Shown: positions 26,285 through 35,175 of the stretch, piece by piece
How the letters are laid out: every line of letters begins with the position of its first letter
Numbering within the stretch: the first letter of the stretch is position 1
Source of the DNA: an uncultured Lachnospiraceae bacterium
GTDB lineage: Bacteria; Bacillota; Clostridia; Lachnospirales; Lachnospiraceae
Assembly (NCBI GenBank): GCA_934317005.1
Contig: CAKREB010000014.1
Coordinates: forward strand, 26,789-90,788
Direction: 5' to 3'
Length of the DNA stretch: 64,000 bases
Program-made: the position numbers and the translations under genes
The notes under the pieces: generated by a model
What the model was told of the DNA's origin: nothing
Database searches by the model: none
Seen by the model: only the letters and a program-made list of their open reading frames with translations

Positions 26285-26410
26285 ACTACCGCGAGGGAGT
26301 AATCGGCACGCAAGTGTAATAATATCGACATGATGGCGAAAGCCCGGTGTTATTTTAAATGGTGAGACTCATGGACAGTGTTAGATAGATGCTGTCTATG
26401 GGTCTTTTGT
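26285..26410 (+). promoter_or_regulatory. yybP-ykoY manganese riboswitch upstream of mntP
   Basis: Carries the family blocks GGGAGTA (near 26294), CGACATGATGGCG...CCCGG in the middle and GTGAGACTC near the 3' side, in the same order as the copy at 27073. A final stem AGACTCATGGACAG / CTGTCTATGGGTCT with TTTTG follows and overlaps the GAGAC block, as expected for a transcription switch. Mn2+ riboswitches of this family commonly precede mntP. Confidence 0.75.
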
Positions 26411-26458
26411 GCGTCTGGAAGATACATATACGTTTTCGTATGAGAGGAGAAAAAAAGA

Positions 26459-27016
26459 ATGAGTATTGTAGAACTTTCTATTTTGGCAGTTGGCTTGTCT
26501 ATGGATGCTTTTGCTGTATCAATCTGTAAGGGGCTTTCGCTGGGAAAAATTAAGATAAAGCATATGTGTACGGCAGGAGCATGGTTTGGAGGATTTCAGG
26601 CGTTGATGCCGTTGATCGGTTATTTTCTTGGAAGCCTTTTTGCGGATATGATTACGAAATATGACCATTGGATTGCCTTTGCACTTTTAGCGATGATCGG
26701 TCTGAACATAGTCAGAGAGGCACTTGGAGAGGAGGAGCATGTGGATGGCTCCATGACAGTAAAGTCCATGTTTTTACTGGCGGTAGCTACAAGCATTGAT
26801 GCACTTGCAGTAGGTGTAACGTTTGCGTTCCTGGATGTTGCAATTGTTCCGGCTGTATTATTTATCGGCTGCGTGACATTTGTCTGTTCTGCCCTCGGTG
26901 TCAAGATCGGCAGCGTCTTTGGCAGCAGATATCAGGCAAAAGCAGAAATCTGTGGTGGCATCGTTTTAGTTTTGATCGGTGTTAAGATTCTGTTAGAGGG
27001 AATTGGGATTTTGTAA
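26459..27016 (+). CDS. mntP: Manganese efflux pump MntP
   Basis: 185-residue membrane protein with six segments in two repeats; each has the paired Asp motif of the family: GLSMDAFAVSICKG (about 12-25) and ATSIDALAVGVTF (about 107-120). It exports Mn2+ from the cytoplasm. The ATG at 26459 follows GAGAGGAG. Preceded by a yybP-ykoY riboswitch, so excess Mn2+ should switch it on. The next gene, a P-type ATPase, has a second riboswitch of the same class. Confidence 0.95.
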   Translation: MSIVELSILAVGLSMDAFAVSICKGLSLGKIKIKHMCTAGAWFGGFQALMPLIGYFLGSLFADMITKYDHWIAFALLAMIGLNIVREALGEEEHVDGSMTVKSMFLLAVATSIDALAVGVTFAFLDVAIVPAVLFIGCVTFVCSALGVKIGSVFGSRYQAKAEICGGIVLVLIGVKILLEGIGIL

Positions 27017-27032
27017 ATTGTTAAAAAAGTGA

Positions 27033-27061
27033 TTGACGAGAAGATAGGCTTGTGTTAAAAT
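27033..27061 (+). promoter_or_regulatory. Promoter for the P-type ATPase leader
   Basis: TTGACG (27033-27038), 17 bp, TAAAAT (27056-27061); same architecture as the mntP promoter. Confidence 0.6.
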
Positions 27062-27065
27062 TTGC

Positions 27066-27212
27066 CTAATATTAGGGAGTAGTTCGCATCCTATGAACGG
27101 GTGTTGTACAGTTCGTCATCACGTTATGCTCGGCATAACCGGACTGTGCACTGAAATAAGAACGAGACTTTTATCGTACTATCAGATACGGTAAAAGTCT
27201 CGTTCTTTTTTT
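27066..27212 (+). promoter_or_regulatory. yybP-ykoY manganese riboswitch upstream of the P-type ATPase
   Basis: AGGGAGTAG (27074-27082), CGTCATCACG, CTCGGCATAACCGG and AACGAGAC occur in the conserved order. The last block forms the 5' arm of a terminator: 19-base arms 27158-27176 and 27189-27207 pair at 18 positions plus one wobble, then a T-run. This fits an ON switch in which Mn2+ binding withholds the GAGAC strand from the terminator. Confidence 0.85.
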
Positions 27213-27250
27213 ACTTTATAGGAAACTTTTCGTTTCCTATAAAGTAAAAA
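27208..27250. repeat. Perfect 19-bp hairpin after the riboswitch terminator
   Basis: Arms 27208-27226 and 27232-27250 are exact reverse complements (core CTTTATAGGAAAC) around TTTTC. It is an additional terminator-like or mobile-repeat structure; similar CTTTATAGGA pieces occur at 1620 and 42580. Confidence 0.7.
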
Positions 27251-27310
27251 AACGCTTCGTTTTCCGTAAAGGAAAACTGCTCCCGCTAAACAAAATAAAG
27301 GAGGGCATCT

Positions 27311-29920
27311 ATGAGAGAAGAATGGAAATGTCTGGCTGGTGAGTTGGAAAAAGAGTTTCAGGTGACAAAGGAACAGGGACTTTCTACGAAGCAGGTGAAT
27401 CAGATCCGTCAGGAGAAAGGGCAGAATATTTTACAGGAGGGGAAGAAAAAGAGTGTTTTTGAGGTTTTTGCAGAACAGTTTTGTGATCTTTTGGTCATTA
27501 TTCTTTTGATCGCTGCCGGAATCTCAATGTTTTCCGGTGATGCAGAGAGTACGATTGTAATCCTTTTAGTTCTGGTGATGAATGCAGTGCTTGGAACGAT
27601 TCAGCATGTCAAGGCACAAAAATCACTGGATAGCTTAAAACAGCTTTCCTCTCCGAGTGCAAAAGTGATCCGTGATGGAAGTAAGATAGAGGTTCCGTCT
27701 AAGGATATTGTTCCGGGGGATATCGTTGTACTGGAAGCGGGGGATATGGTGGTTGCCGATGGTAGGATCCTGCAGAACTATTCTTTGCAGGTCAATGAAA
27801 GCTCTCTGACCGGAGAGTCGACAAATATTGACAAATCAGATGTTGTGATCACGGAAGATGTTGCATTGGCAGATCGGACAAATATGGTATATTCCGGCAG
27901 TCTTGTGACGTATGGACGTGCCGTTGTACTTGTGACGGCAACCGGTATGGACACAGAGATTGGAAGGATTGCCGGCCTGATGAATGCAGCAAAGGAGCGG
28001 AAAACGCCGCTGCAAGCGAGCTTAGATCAGTTTAGCGCACGGCTGGCAGTTATGATCATGCTTGTCTGTGCGGTGGTATTTGGGTTATGTCTATATCGCA
28101 GGATGCCTTTGTTAGATTCTATGATGTTTGCCGTGGCACTGGCGGTAGCAGCGATTCCAGAGGCACTTAGCTCGATCGTTACGATCGTACAGGCGATGGG
28201 AACGCAGAAAATGGCGAAGGAAAATGCAGTGATCAAACAGTTGAAGGCAGTTGAAAGCTTAGGCTGTGTTTCTGTGATCTGTTCGGATAAGACGGGAACG
28301 TTGACACAGAATAGGATGACAGTAGTAGAAATATACATAGATGGTGTATGTAAAAAACCGGAAGAGCTGGATGCAGGGAGCCGGATGCAGCGCCAGTTTT
28401 TGTATGATGCCGTTTTGACAAATGATTCCAGACTTGTGGATGGAAAAGGAATCGGTGATCCGACGGAGTATGCGCTTTTGGAAATGTTTCGTAAGGTGCG
28501 TAACAGAGATGTCTGGGGAGCAGACGGAAAGGATGAAGATGCGCTTCGGCAGTCGATGAAGCGATTGGAAGAATTACCTTTTGACTCCAACCGAAAGCTT
28601 ATGAGTACCAAATACTGTATTGAGGGAGTGTCAACGGTGCTTACAAAGGGGGCGGTTGATGTATTGTTAGACCGTTGCGTAAAGATTCGACGCGCAGAGG
28701 GTCTGTATGATATGACGGAGCGTGAAAAGGAACAGATACACAGGCAGAACCGTAGTTTTTCTAAAGAAGGGCTTCGTGTACTTGCTTTTGCGTATAAAGA
28801 AACGGAGCAGATGCTTACGTTTGACAGTGAAACGGGACTGACCTTTTTGGGGTTAGCAGCAATGGTAGATCCTCCGCGTGAGGAGTCCGTGGCGGCGGTA
28901 GCAGCTGCAAAAAGAGCGGGAATCCGACCAATCATGATCACGGGAGATCACAAGATTACAGCGGTAGCGATCGCAAAGCAGATTGGGATATTTGAAGAGG
29001 GGGACAGTGCAGTGACCGGCATGGAGCTTGATGCAATGAGCGAGGAAGAGCTTGATCGTAAGATTACATCTATATCGGTATATGCAAGAGTATCGCCGGA
29101 AAATAAGATCCGAATTGTGGAGGCATGGCAGAAGCGTGGAAATATTGTTGCGATGACAGGGGATGGTGTCAATGATGCGCCGGCATTAAAGAAAGCAGAT
29201 ATAGGTGTGGCAATGGGGATAACAGGAACAGAGGTTTCAAAGGATGCAGCAGCCATGATCCTGTCAGATGATAATTTTGCAACAATCATCAAGGCAGTTA
29301 CAAATGGAAGAAATGTCTATCGGAATATTAAAAATGCGGTATTATTTTTACTTTCCGGAAATATGGCAGGCATCTTGTCCGTGTTATACACTTCGCTTGC
29401 AGGACTTCCGGTGCCTTTTCAGCCGGTTCATCTGCTCTTTATCAATCTTTTGACGGATTCCCTGCCGGCACTTGCGATAGGAATGGAACCATCAGACAAT
29501 TCTCTTTTAGAGGAAAAACCGAGAGATCCTTCGGTAGGAATTTTATCGGGAAAATTTGTACAAAAAATGATTGGACAGGGGCTGTTGATCGCTATTGTGA
29601 CAATCGTGGCATATTATCTGGGTTTAGCAAAGGATGCGGCCCATGCTTCTACAATGGCATTTGCAACACTGACGCTTGCAAGGCTGTTTCATGGTTTTAA
29701 CTGCCGTGGCGAAAAGTCCATTTTTCAGTTGAAGCTTCGTACGAATCCGTATAGTATCTATGCATTTCTGGCAGGAAGCTGTCTGTTAGCGGCAGTTATC
29801 TTTGTTCCAGTGCTGCGTCCAATGTTTGAAATCGATAAGTTAAGCAGCATGGCAGTGGCTTGGATCGTGGTTTTAGCAGCCTTACCGACAGCAGTGATAC
29901 AATATCTGAAATCTGCCTGA
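27311..29920 (+). CDS. Cation-transporting P-type ATPase (PMCA/SERCA-like; probable Mn2+ exporter)
   Basis: 869-residue P2-type ATPase. N-terminal cation-ATPase domain, actuator motif LTGEST (~165), M4 ion-site AAIPEALSSIV (~281), phosphorylation site SDKTGTLTQNR (~325), ATP-binding KGAVDVLL, hinge TGDGVNDAPALKKADIG (~617) and a C-terminal membrane bundle with NLLTDSLPALAIGME. By sequence alone it would be called a Ca2+ ATPase. The yybP-ykoY riboswitch in front and mntP beside it suggest Mn2+ efflux, as for Lactococcus YoaB-type pumps (inference). AAGGAGG precedes the ATG. Confidence 0.93.
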   Translation: MREEWKCLAGELEKEFQVTKEQGLSTKQVNQIRQEKGQNILQEGKKKSVFEVFAEQFCDLLVIILLIAAGISMFSGDAESTIVILLVLVMNAVLGTIQHVKAQKSLDSLKQLSSPSAKVIRDGSKIEVPSKDIVPGDIVVLEAGDMVVADGRILQNYSLQVNESSLTGESTNIDKSDVVITEDVALADRTNMVYSGSLVTYGRAVVLVTATGMDTEIGRIAGLMNAAKERKTPLQASLDQFSARLAVMIMLVCAVVFGLCLYRRMPLLDSMMFAVALAVAAIPEALSSIVTIVQAMGTQKMAKENAVIKQLKAVESLGCVSVICSDKTGTLTQNRMTVVEIYIDGVCKKPEELDAGSRMQRQFLYDAVLTNDSRLVDGKGIGDPTEYALLEMFRKVRNRDVWGADGKDEDALRQSMKRLEELPFDSNRKLMSTKYCIEGVSTVLTKGAVDVLLDRCVKIRRAEGLYDMTEREKEQIHRQNRSFSKEGLRVLAFAYKETEQMLTFDSETGLTFLGLAAMVDPPREESVAAVAAAKRAGIRPIMITGDHKITAVAIAKQIGIFEEGDSAVTGMELDAMSEEELDRKITSISVYARVSPENKIRIVEAWQKRGNIVAMTGDGVNDAPALKKADIGVAMGITGTEVSKDAAAMILSDDNFATIIKAVTNGRNVYRNIKNAVLFLLSGNMAGILSVLYTSLAGLPVPFQPVHLLFINLLTDSLPALAIGMEPSDNSLLEEKPRDPSVGILSGKFVQKMIGQGLLIAIVTIVAYYLGLAKDAAHASTMAFATLTLARLFHGFNCRGEKSIFQLKLRTNPYSIYAFLAGSCLLAAVIFVPVLRPMFEIDKLSSMAVAWIVVLAALPTAVIQYLKSA

Positions 29921-29989
29921 ACTTAAAATAAATCCTCTTTGCTTCTGCAAGGAATTATGATACTATGGAAGCAGGGAGGCATTGAAAAA

Positions 29990-32900
29990 ATGAAAAGGTT
30001 TGGAATACATAGAAAGCATTTATATAGAATCAATTACTTTAAGAAAAAAGCATCGATGGGAAAGCTGTTTTTTATATTGGCAGCATTCTTTTTTGGATGC
30101 TTTTTTTGTGGACAGGATGTAAAGGGTGCAGAAAAGGATTATAAAAAGGTGCTTTTTATCAGTTCGTATTCTTATGATTGGGGAAGTGTTCCGGATCAGT
30201 TAGAAGGAGTCCGGGAGGGCATTGGAAATGATGTGGATGTAGATTATATATTTATGGATGCGAAAAAACGTGAGGAAGAGCTTGCACAGGCTGATCTGGT
30301 ACAGCGTCTGCGAAAGGATCAGAGAGCGAAGGGTGGTACACTGGATTATGATCTGATCATGGTAGGGGATGATCCGGCATTAGAGATGTGCCTGAAATAT
30401 AGAGATGAATTTTTTAAAAATCTTCCGATCGTGTTTGAAGGGATCAACGATGTAGAAAGTGCAAAAGAGGTTGCGAAGAATCCAAAGATTACCGGTGTAA
30501 CAGAGCAGATGCCGTTTTACGAAACAATCCATCTTGCTGATATGCTGTATCCGCAGGCAAAAAATATCGTTGCGATCAGCAATGGCACGAATACGGGCAA
30601 GGGATCTTTACAGCAGTATTATGCATGCGAAAAGGATTATCCGAATCTAAAGTTTTCTTCTATCAATACGATGAACTATTCTGTAGAAGAGCTTCAAAAG
30701 ATTGTATCGGAATATGATGAAGATACGATTCTTCTCTGCCTGATGTTTGACCGTGACAGGACAGGACGAAAGTTTGAAATGCAGCGCGGTGTAAGCTGGC
30801 TTTATGATGTGGCAAAGATTCCTATTTTTCGTGCCGATGAGCTTGGAATTGAAGAAGGAGCACTGGGAGGCTGTATGATCTCATTCCGTGATATGGGATA
30901 TCGTGCGGCGAAGATGGCAAAAAGAATCTTAAACGGAGCAGACCCGGCTGACATGCCAATCGTAGAGATGCCATCTTTCTATGAATTAAATTGGAAGGTG
31001 ATGCAGAAGTTTGGTATTGGAAAGGGTGCATTACAGGGGGAAAATGTAAGATATAGGGACTATCAGCCGGACTTTTTGGAAAGAAACAGACTGGTACTTT
31101 TGATCGCACTGGGAATTGTGCTGTTTTCCGGCGGTGTGATCGTGATATTGTTATATGAGAATCGAAAAAGATATTGGCTCAACAAAGATCTGGTAGAGGC
31201 CAGTCAGTCTTTAGATGCAGCGATAGAGATTGCGAATCTGGTGTTTTTTGAATATTATCCGGATATTCATCTTGCGGTCGGACTCAGTAAGCACGATCCG
31301 TTTCTGTTAGAAAAGTCGCTGACAGACTATCCGCAGAGCTTTTTGGAGCGTCATCTGATCTGTGAGCAGGATATTCCAAAGTATCAGCAGCTCTTTGAAA
31401 AGATTGATCAGGGGGAGGATTATGCAGAGGCAGAGATCAGGCTGTGTTATAACGAAGTGGAACGCTGGTATCAGTATCGCATGAAATCTATATATGATGC
31501 AGAGGGTAAGCGGATCAAGGTTGTTGGAACAAGAATTGATATTAATCATTTGAAAGAACTGGAGGCAGGCTATCAGCATCATCTGAATGCTCTGTTTTCT
31601 TCGAATCCGAATACGATCATTTCCTGTCATGTCAATCTGACCAAGAGAAAGATTTTGAAGCTATATACGGTCAGAGACGGAAGAATGAGAGAAACCATGC
31701 AGGAAACTTCGGATATTGACCAGTTGATCAGACAGATTGCAGCTACGATCAGACTAAAGAGTGAAAGAGATCAGTTTTTGGAAACATTTTCTATACCACA
31801 TCTGATCGAGGAGTGTAATCTGGGAAATAAAGTGATAAGTATGAGTTACCGCTGTACAGTTGATGGAGAACAGCAGTGGGTTAATACGATTGCAGAGATG
31901 GTGGTTGAACCAAGCACCGGGGAGATTGATACGGTATTTCATGCCGTGGATGTTACCTATAACCGTGTTCTGGAGCTGCTTTTGGAAAGTGCGGCAAGTC
32001 ATGATTATGATTCTTTATCCTTTGTCTTTGGAAAGTCACAGCGTTTTGTAAGTTATAGCTGGCTGCATCCAAAGGAAATGATGATAGAAAATCAGTACAG
32101 AAACACATTGCTGGAGGAACTGAATAGAAATCAGATAGAAAATAAGGAAGAGATTGAGAAGAAGTTAGAGTGGGATGCCATATTGGATCAGTTAAACCAA
32201 TATGGCGAGTATACGATATTTGTAAACCAGTATCAGGAAAATGGCGAAAAGAAGCGTAAGAAGCTGCAATTTTTCTATATTGATGAAACAGAAAAGCTTA
32301 TCTTGGCTTCCCAGCGTGATGTAACGGATATTTATGAAAATGAGGCAAAGCAGAAAGAGGCTTTGGCAGAAGCACTAGAGCAGGCAAAGGCGGCAAATAA
32401 AGCAAAGACAGAGTTCTTGTCGCGAATGAGTCATGACATGCGCACGCCAATGAATGCGATCATAGGAATCACAACGCTTGCAATGGATGAAACCGATAAG
32501 CCGGAAGCAGTAGAAAGGAATCTAAAGAAAATTCATTCGGCAAGTCACTTTTTGCTTAGTCTGATCAATGATATTTTAGATATGACAAAGATAGAGGATG
32601 GCGCGATCAGACTGCACAATGAAGCATATTATTATGAGGACTTTCTTGGTGAATTAAAAACAATGTTTGAACCTTTGTGCAGGGAAAATGGTATTGAGTT
32701 AGTCTTTGAATGCAGAAATGGCAAGCTTCCGACTGTATTGGGAGATAAGATGCGTATCAACCAGATTTTCTTTAATGTGCTTTCTAACGCTGTTAAATTC
32801 ACGCCGGAGGGTGGAAAGATTACTTATCGTGAAGAGCATGTAGAGGTAAAGGGTGAGTACCTTTGTGGAGATTACAGTATTACCGATACAGGAATCGGTA

Positions 32901-33562
32901 TGAGTAAGGAGTTCCAGCAGAGGATGTTTGACCCGTTTGTGCAGGAGGACAGTGCACTGACTTCAAAAATACAGGGAACAGGTCTGGGACTTAGTATTAC
33001 AAAGAGCCTGATCGAACTGATGGGAGGAAGCATTAAGATTGAGAGTGAACTGGATGTTGGAACGAAGGTGACACTTCATTTTGAATGCAGGCTGGCGCAT
33101 GAAAAAGAGCAGGAGAAGGCACCAGAGGAGGAGAAGCGTTTTGAAGAGCAATCCATTCTGGCAGGAAAGAACATACTTTTGGTGGAGGATCATCCGCTTA
33201 ACACAGAGATTGCCAAAAGACTCTTAGAGAGAAAGGGAATGACCGTTTCCTGTGCAGTGAATGGAGAAGAGGGAGTAAAATGCTTTGAAGCTTCGAAAGA
33301 GGGGGCATTTGATGCTGTCCTGATGGATATTCGTATGCCGGTTATGGATGGACTGGAGGCTGCGCGTGCAATCCGTAAGCTTGCAAGAGAGGATGCGCAG
33401 ACGGTTCCGATCATTGCGATGACTGCCAATGCCTATCAGGAGGATATCATGATGTCTAAACTGGCAGGAATGGATGCCCATCTTGCCAAACCGATTGAGC
33501 CGGAAGTCTTGTATGAAGCCCTTGCAAAAAAGATTTATGAGGGCAGAGAGAGTTGTTCATAA
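29990..33562 (+). CDS. Hybrid sensor histidine kinase with periplasmic-binding-protein-like sensor
   Basis: 1190 residues. A signal/anchor helix (about 23-42) leads to an extracellular domain (about 45-365) of the ABC substrate-binding-protein type (VLFISSYSYDWGSVPDQLEG, IVFEGINDV, LYPQAKNIVAISNG). A second membrane helix (about 368-390) is followed by PAS-like regions, then HisKA with FLSRMSHDMRTPMNA (~810), HATPase_c (NQIFFNVLSNAVKFTPEGG, GTGLGLSI) and a receiver domain (ILLVEDHPLN, phospho-acceptor in VLMDIRMPVMDG, ~1061-1180). GGGAGG precedes the ATG at 29990. No separate response regulator is adjacent, so output partner and ligand are unknown. Confidence 0.92.
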   Translation: MKRFGIHRKHLYRINYFKKKASMGKLFFILAAFFFGCFFCGQDVKGAEKDYKKVLFISSYSYDWGSVPDQLEGVREGIGNDVDVDYIFMDAKKREEELAQADLVQRLRKDQRAKGGTLDYDLIMVGDDPALEMCLKYRDEFFKNLPIVFEGINDVESAKEVAKNPKITGVTEQMPFYETIHLADMLYPQAKNIVAISNGTNTGKGSLQQYYACEKDYPNLKFSSINTMNYSVEELQKIVSEYDEDTILLCLMFDRDRTGRKFEMQRGVSWLYDVAKIPIFRADELGIEEGALGGCMISFRDMGYRAAKMAKRILNGADPADMPIVEMPSFYELNWKVMQKFGIGKGALQGENVRYRDYQPDFLERNRLVLLIALGIVLFSGGVIVILLYENRKRYWLNKDLVEASQSLDAAIEIANLVFFEYYPDIHLAVGLSKHDPFLLEKSLTDYPQSFLERHLICEQDIPKYQQLFEKIDQGEDYAEAEIRLCYNEVERWYQYRMKSIYDAEGKRIKVVGTRIDINHLKELEAGYQHHLNALFSSNPNTIISCHVNLTKRKILKLYTVRDGRMRETMQETSDIDQLIRQIAATIRLKSERDQFLETFSIPHLIEECNLGNKVISMSYRCTVDGEQQWVNTIAEMVVEPSTGEIDTVFHAVDVTYNRVLELLLESAASHDYDSLSFVFGKSQRFVSYSWLHPKEMMIENQYRNTLLEELNRNQIENKEEIEKKLEWDAILDQLNQYGEYTIFVNQYQENGEKKRKKLQFFYIDETEKLILASQRDVTDIYENEAKQKEALAEALEQAKAANKAKTEFLSRMSHDMRTPMNAIIGITTLAMDETDKPEAVERNLKKIHSASHFLLSLINDILDMTKIEDGAIRLHNEAYYYEDFLGELKTMFEPLCRENGIELVFECRNGKLPTVLGDKMRINQIFFNVLSNAVKFTPEGGKITYREEHVEVKGEYLCGDYSITDTGIGMSKEFQQRMFDPFVQEDSALTSKIQGTGLGLSITKSLIELMGGSIKIESELDVGTKVTLHFECRLAHEKEQEKAPEEEKRFEEQSILAGKNILLVEDHPLNTEIAKRLLERKGMTVSCAVNGEEGVKCFEASKEGAFDAVLMDIRMPVMDGLEAARAIRKLAREDAQTVPIIAMTANAYQEDIMMSKLAGMDAHLAKPIEPEVLYEALAKKIYEGRESCS

Positions 33563-33660
33563 AGCAATAATATGTTACAATGAAATAATGTGTTTTTTGG
33601 TGCAATATTACACCGTTACAAAGGGAAAGACGCAAAGCGTCTGCAGAATGGAGGATTACT

Positions 33661-35157
33661 ATGCTTAATGCAAACGATACTGTAGAAGATATTAAAAATG
33701 AAGTCCTTTATCATGTGGCAAAGGCCGCATTCGAGGGAAAGTTAGATCAGATAGAGGCAACGCTTCCGTATGAAATCTTACCGGGAAGCAAACCAAGTTT
33801 TCGCTGTTGTGTCTATAAAGAGAGAGAAATTATCCGCGAGAGAATCATGCTTGCAAAGAATATCAATCCGGCAGATGGAAAACCTTGCCACAATACGGTA
33901 AAGATTATTCCGGCTGCCTGTGAAAACTGCCCGATCACACGATTCTCCGTAACTGATAACTGTCAGAAGTGTATTGGAAAGAAGTGTATGCAGGCTTGTA
34001 AGTTTGGTGCAATCTCCATGACAAGAAATAAGGCATATATCGATCCGGAAAAGTGTAAAGAATGTGGTCAGTGCTATGAGGCATGTTCTTACAATGCGAT
34101 TGTTGATACAATGCGTCCGTGTCGTCGTGCCTGTCCGGTAGATGCGATTCAGGCCGGTGATGATGGAAGGGTTACGATTGACGATGAGAAGTGTATCCGT
34201 TGTGGCGCATGTATCAATGCCTGTCCATTTGGTGCTGTTTCTGACAGTTCACGTATTTTGGAGGTTATCGAGTACCTGAAAGGGGACAGACCGGTTTATG
34301 CTATGGTTGCACCTGCAGCAGAGGGACAGTTTGGCGTGGATATTACGATGGAATCTATCCGCAATGGCTTAAAGAAGCTTGGTTTTGTTGATATGGTCGA
34401 TGTTGCAATCGGTGCAGACTTTGTATCGGATTCTGAAGCAAAAGAGTGGTCGGAGGCTTATAAGGAAGGTAAAAAGATGACTACATCCTGCTGTCCTGCG
34501 TTTGTACATATGATCCGCAGACATTTTCCGGAACTTGCAGAAAATGTTTCCACAACCGTATCACCTATGGCAGCAACTGCCAGATTAGTAAAGGCAATGC
34601 ATCCGGATGCAGTATGTATCTTTATCGGGCCATGTATCGCAAAGAAGAGTGAGGCAGGTCAGGATCAGGAGCATCCGGGCGAAAATGCAGATCTTGTTCT
34701 TACGTTTGAAGAGATCAGTGCGATGTTTAGAGCGAAGGATATCAAGCTTGAGCCTTGCACAATGGAAGAACAGAACGGAAGTATCTATGCAAAGAGATAT
34801 GCAAGCTCCGGTGGCGTTACAAGTGCAGTAAAGCAGTCCCTGATGGAGCAGGGAGTCAGTGCAGCTGTCAATGTAAGACAGTGTAATGGCGCAGAGGAGT
34901 GTAAGAAGGCATTGTTTTTGATGAAGGCAGGAAGACTGCCGGAAGATTTCTTAGAAGGTATGGCTTGTGAAGGCGGTTGTGTAGCAGGTCCTGGAAATAT
35001 TCAGGAAGAGAAAGCGTTTAAGAGAGAGCGTATCAAGCAGTTAAAGAATGCAGACGATGACCGTACGATTGCAGATACACTGGAAAGATATAGTAAGTAT
35101 GAATTTTCGATGCATCGCAGAAAAAGCGAAGTAACGGAAGCAGAGAGCGCGGAGTAG
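33661..35157 (+). CDS. [FeFe] hydrogenase, group B-like, with ferredoxin domains
   Basis: 498 residues. Several 4Fe-4S motifs in the N-terminal half (CQKCIGKKCMQACKFGA, CKECGQCYEACSYNA, CIRCGACINACPFGA) feed an H-cluster domain: L1 TSCCPAFV, L2 IGPCIAKKSEA (M of the usual MPCxxK replaced by G) and L3 EGMACEGGCVAGPG. These variants are those I associate with group B monomeric hydrogenases, whose physiological role is poorly known. No maturases (HydEFG) or NAD-linked subunits lie nearby. Strong site AATGGAGG before the ATG. H2 production or sensing cannot be told apart by sequence here. Confidence 0.9.
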   Translation: MLNANDTVEDIKNEVLYHVAKAAFEGKLDQIEATLPYEILPGSKPSFRCCVYKEREIIRERIMLAKNINPADGKPCHNTVKIIPAACENCPITRFSVTDNCQKCIGKKCMQACKFGAISMTRNKAYIDPEKCKECGQCYEACSYNAIVDTMRPCRRACPVDAIQAGDDGRVTIDDEKCIRCGACINACPFGAVSDSSRILEVIEYLKGDRPVYAMVAPAAEGQFGVDITMESIRNGLKKLGFVDMVDVAIGADFVSDSEAKEWSEAYKEGKKMTTSCCPAFVHMIRRHFPELAENVSTTVSPMAATARLVKAMHPDAVCIFIGPCIAKKSEAGQDQEHPGENADLVLTFEEISAMFRAKDIKLEPCTMEEQNGSIYAKRYASSGGVTSAVKQSLMEQGVSAAVNVRQCNGAEECKKALFLMKAGRLPEDFLEGMACEGGCVAGPGNIQEEKAFKRERIKQLKNADDDRTIADTLERYSKYEFSMHRRKSEVTEAESAE

Positions 35158-35175
35158 GGAAAGGAAGCGAAAAAA

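Noticed and set aside
28027..28941. 304-codon open frame on the - strand opposite the P-type ATPase
   Set aside because: Ser/Ile-rich low-complexity shadow of conserved ATPase coding; no start context.
27311..29920. Naming the ATPase a calcium pump
   Set aside because: Sequence class would allow it, but the manganese riboswitch and the mntP neighbour make Mn2+ the better guess; left as a cation ATPase.
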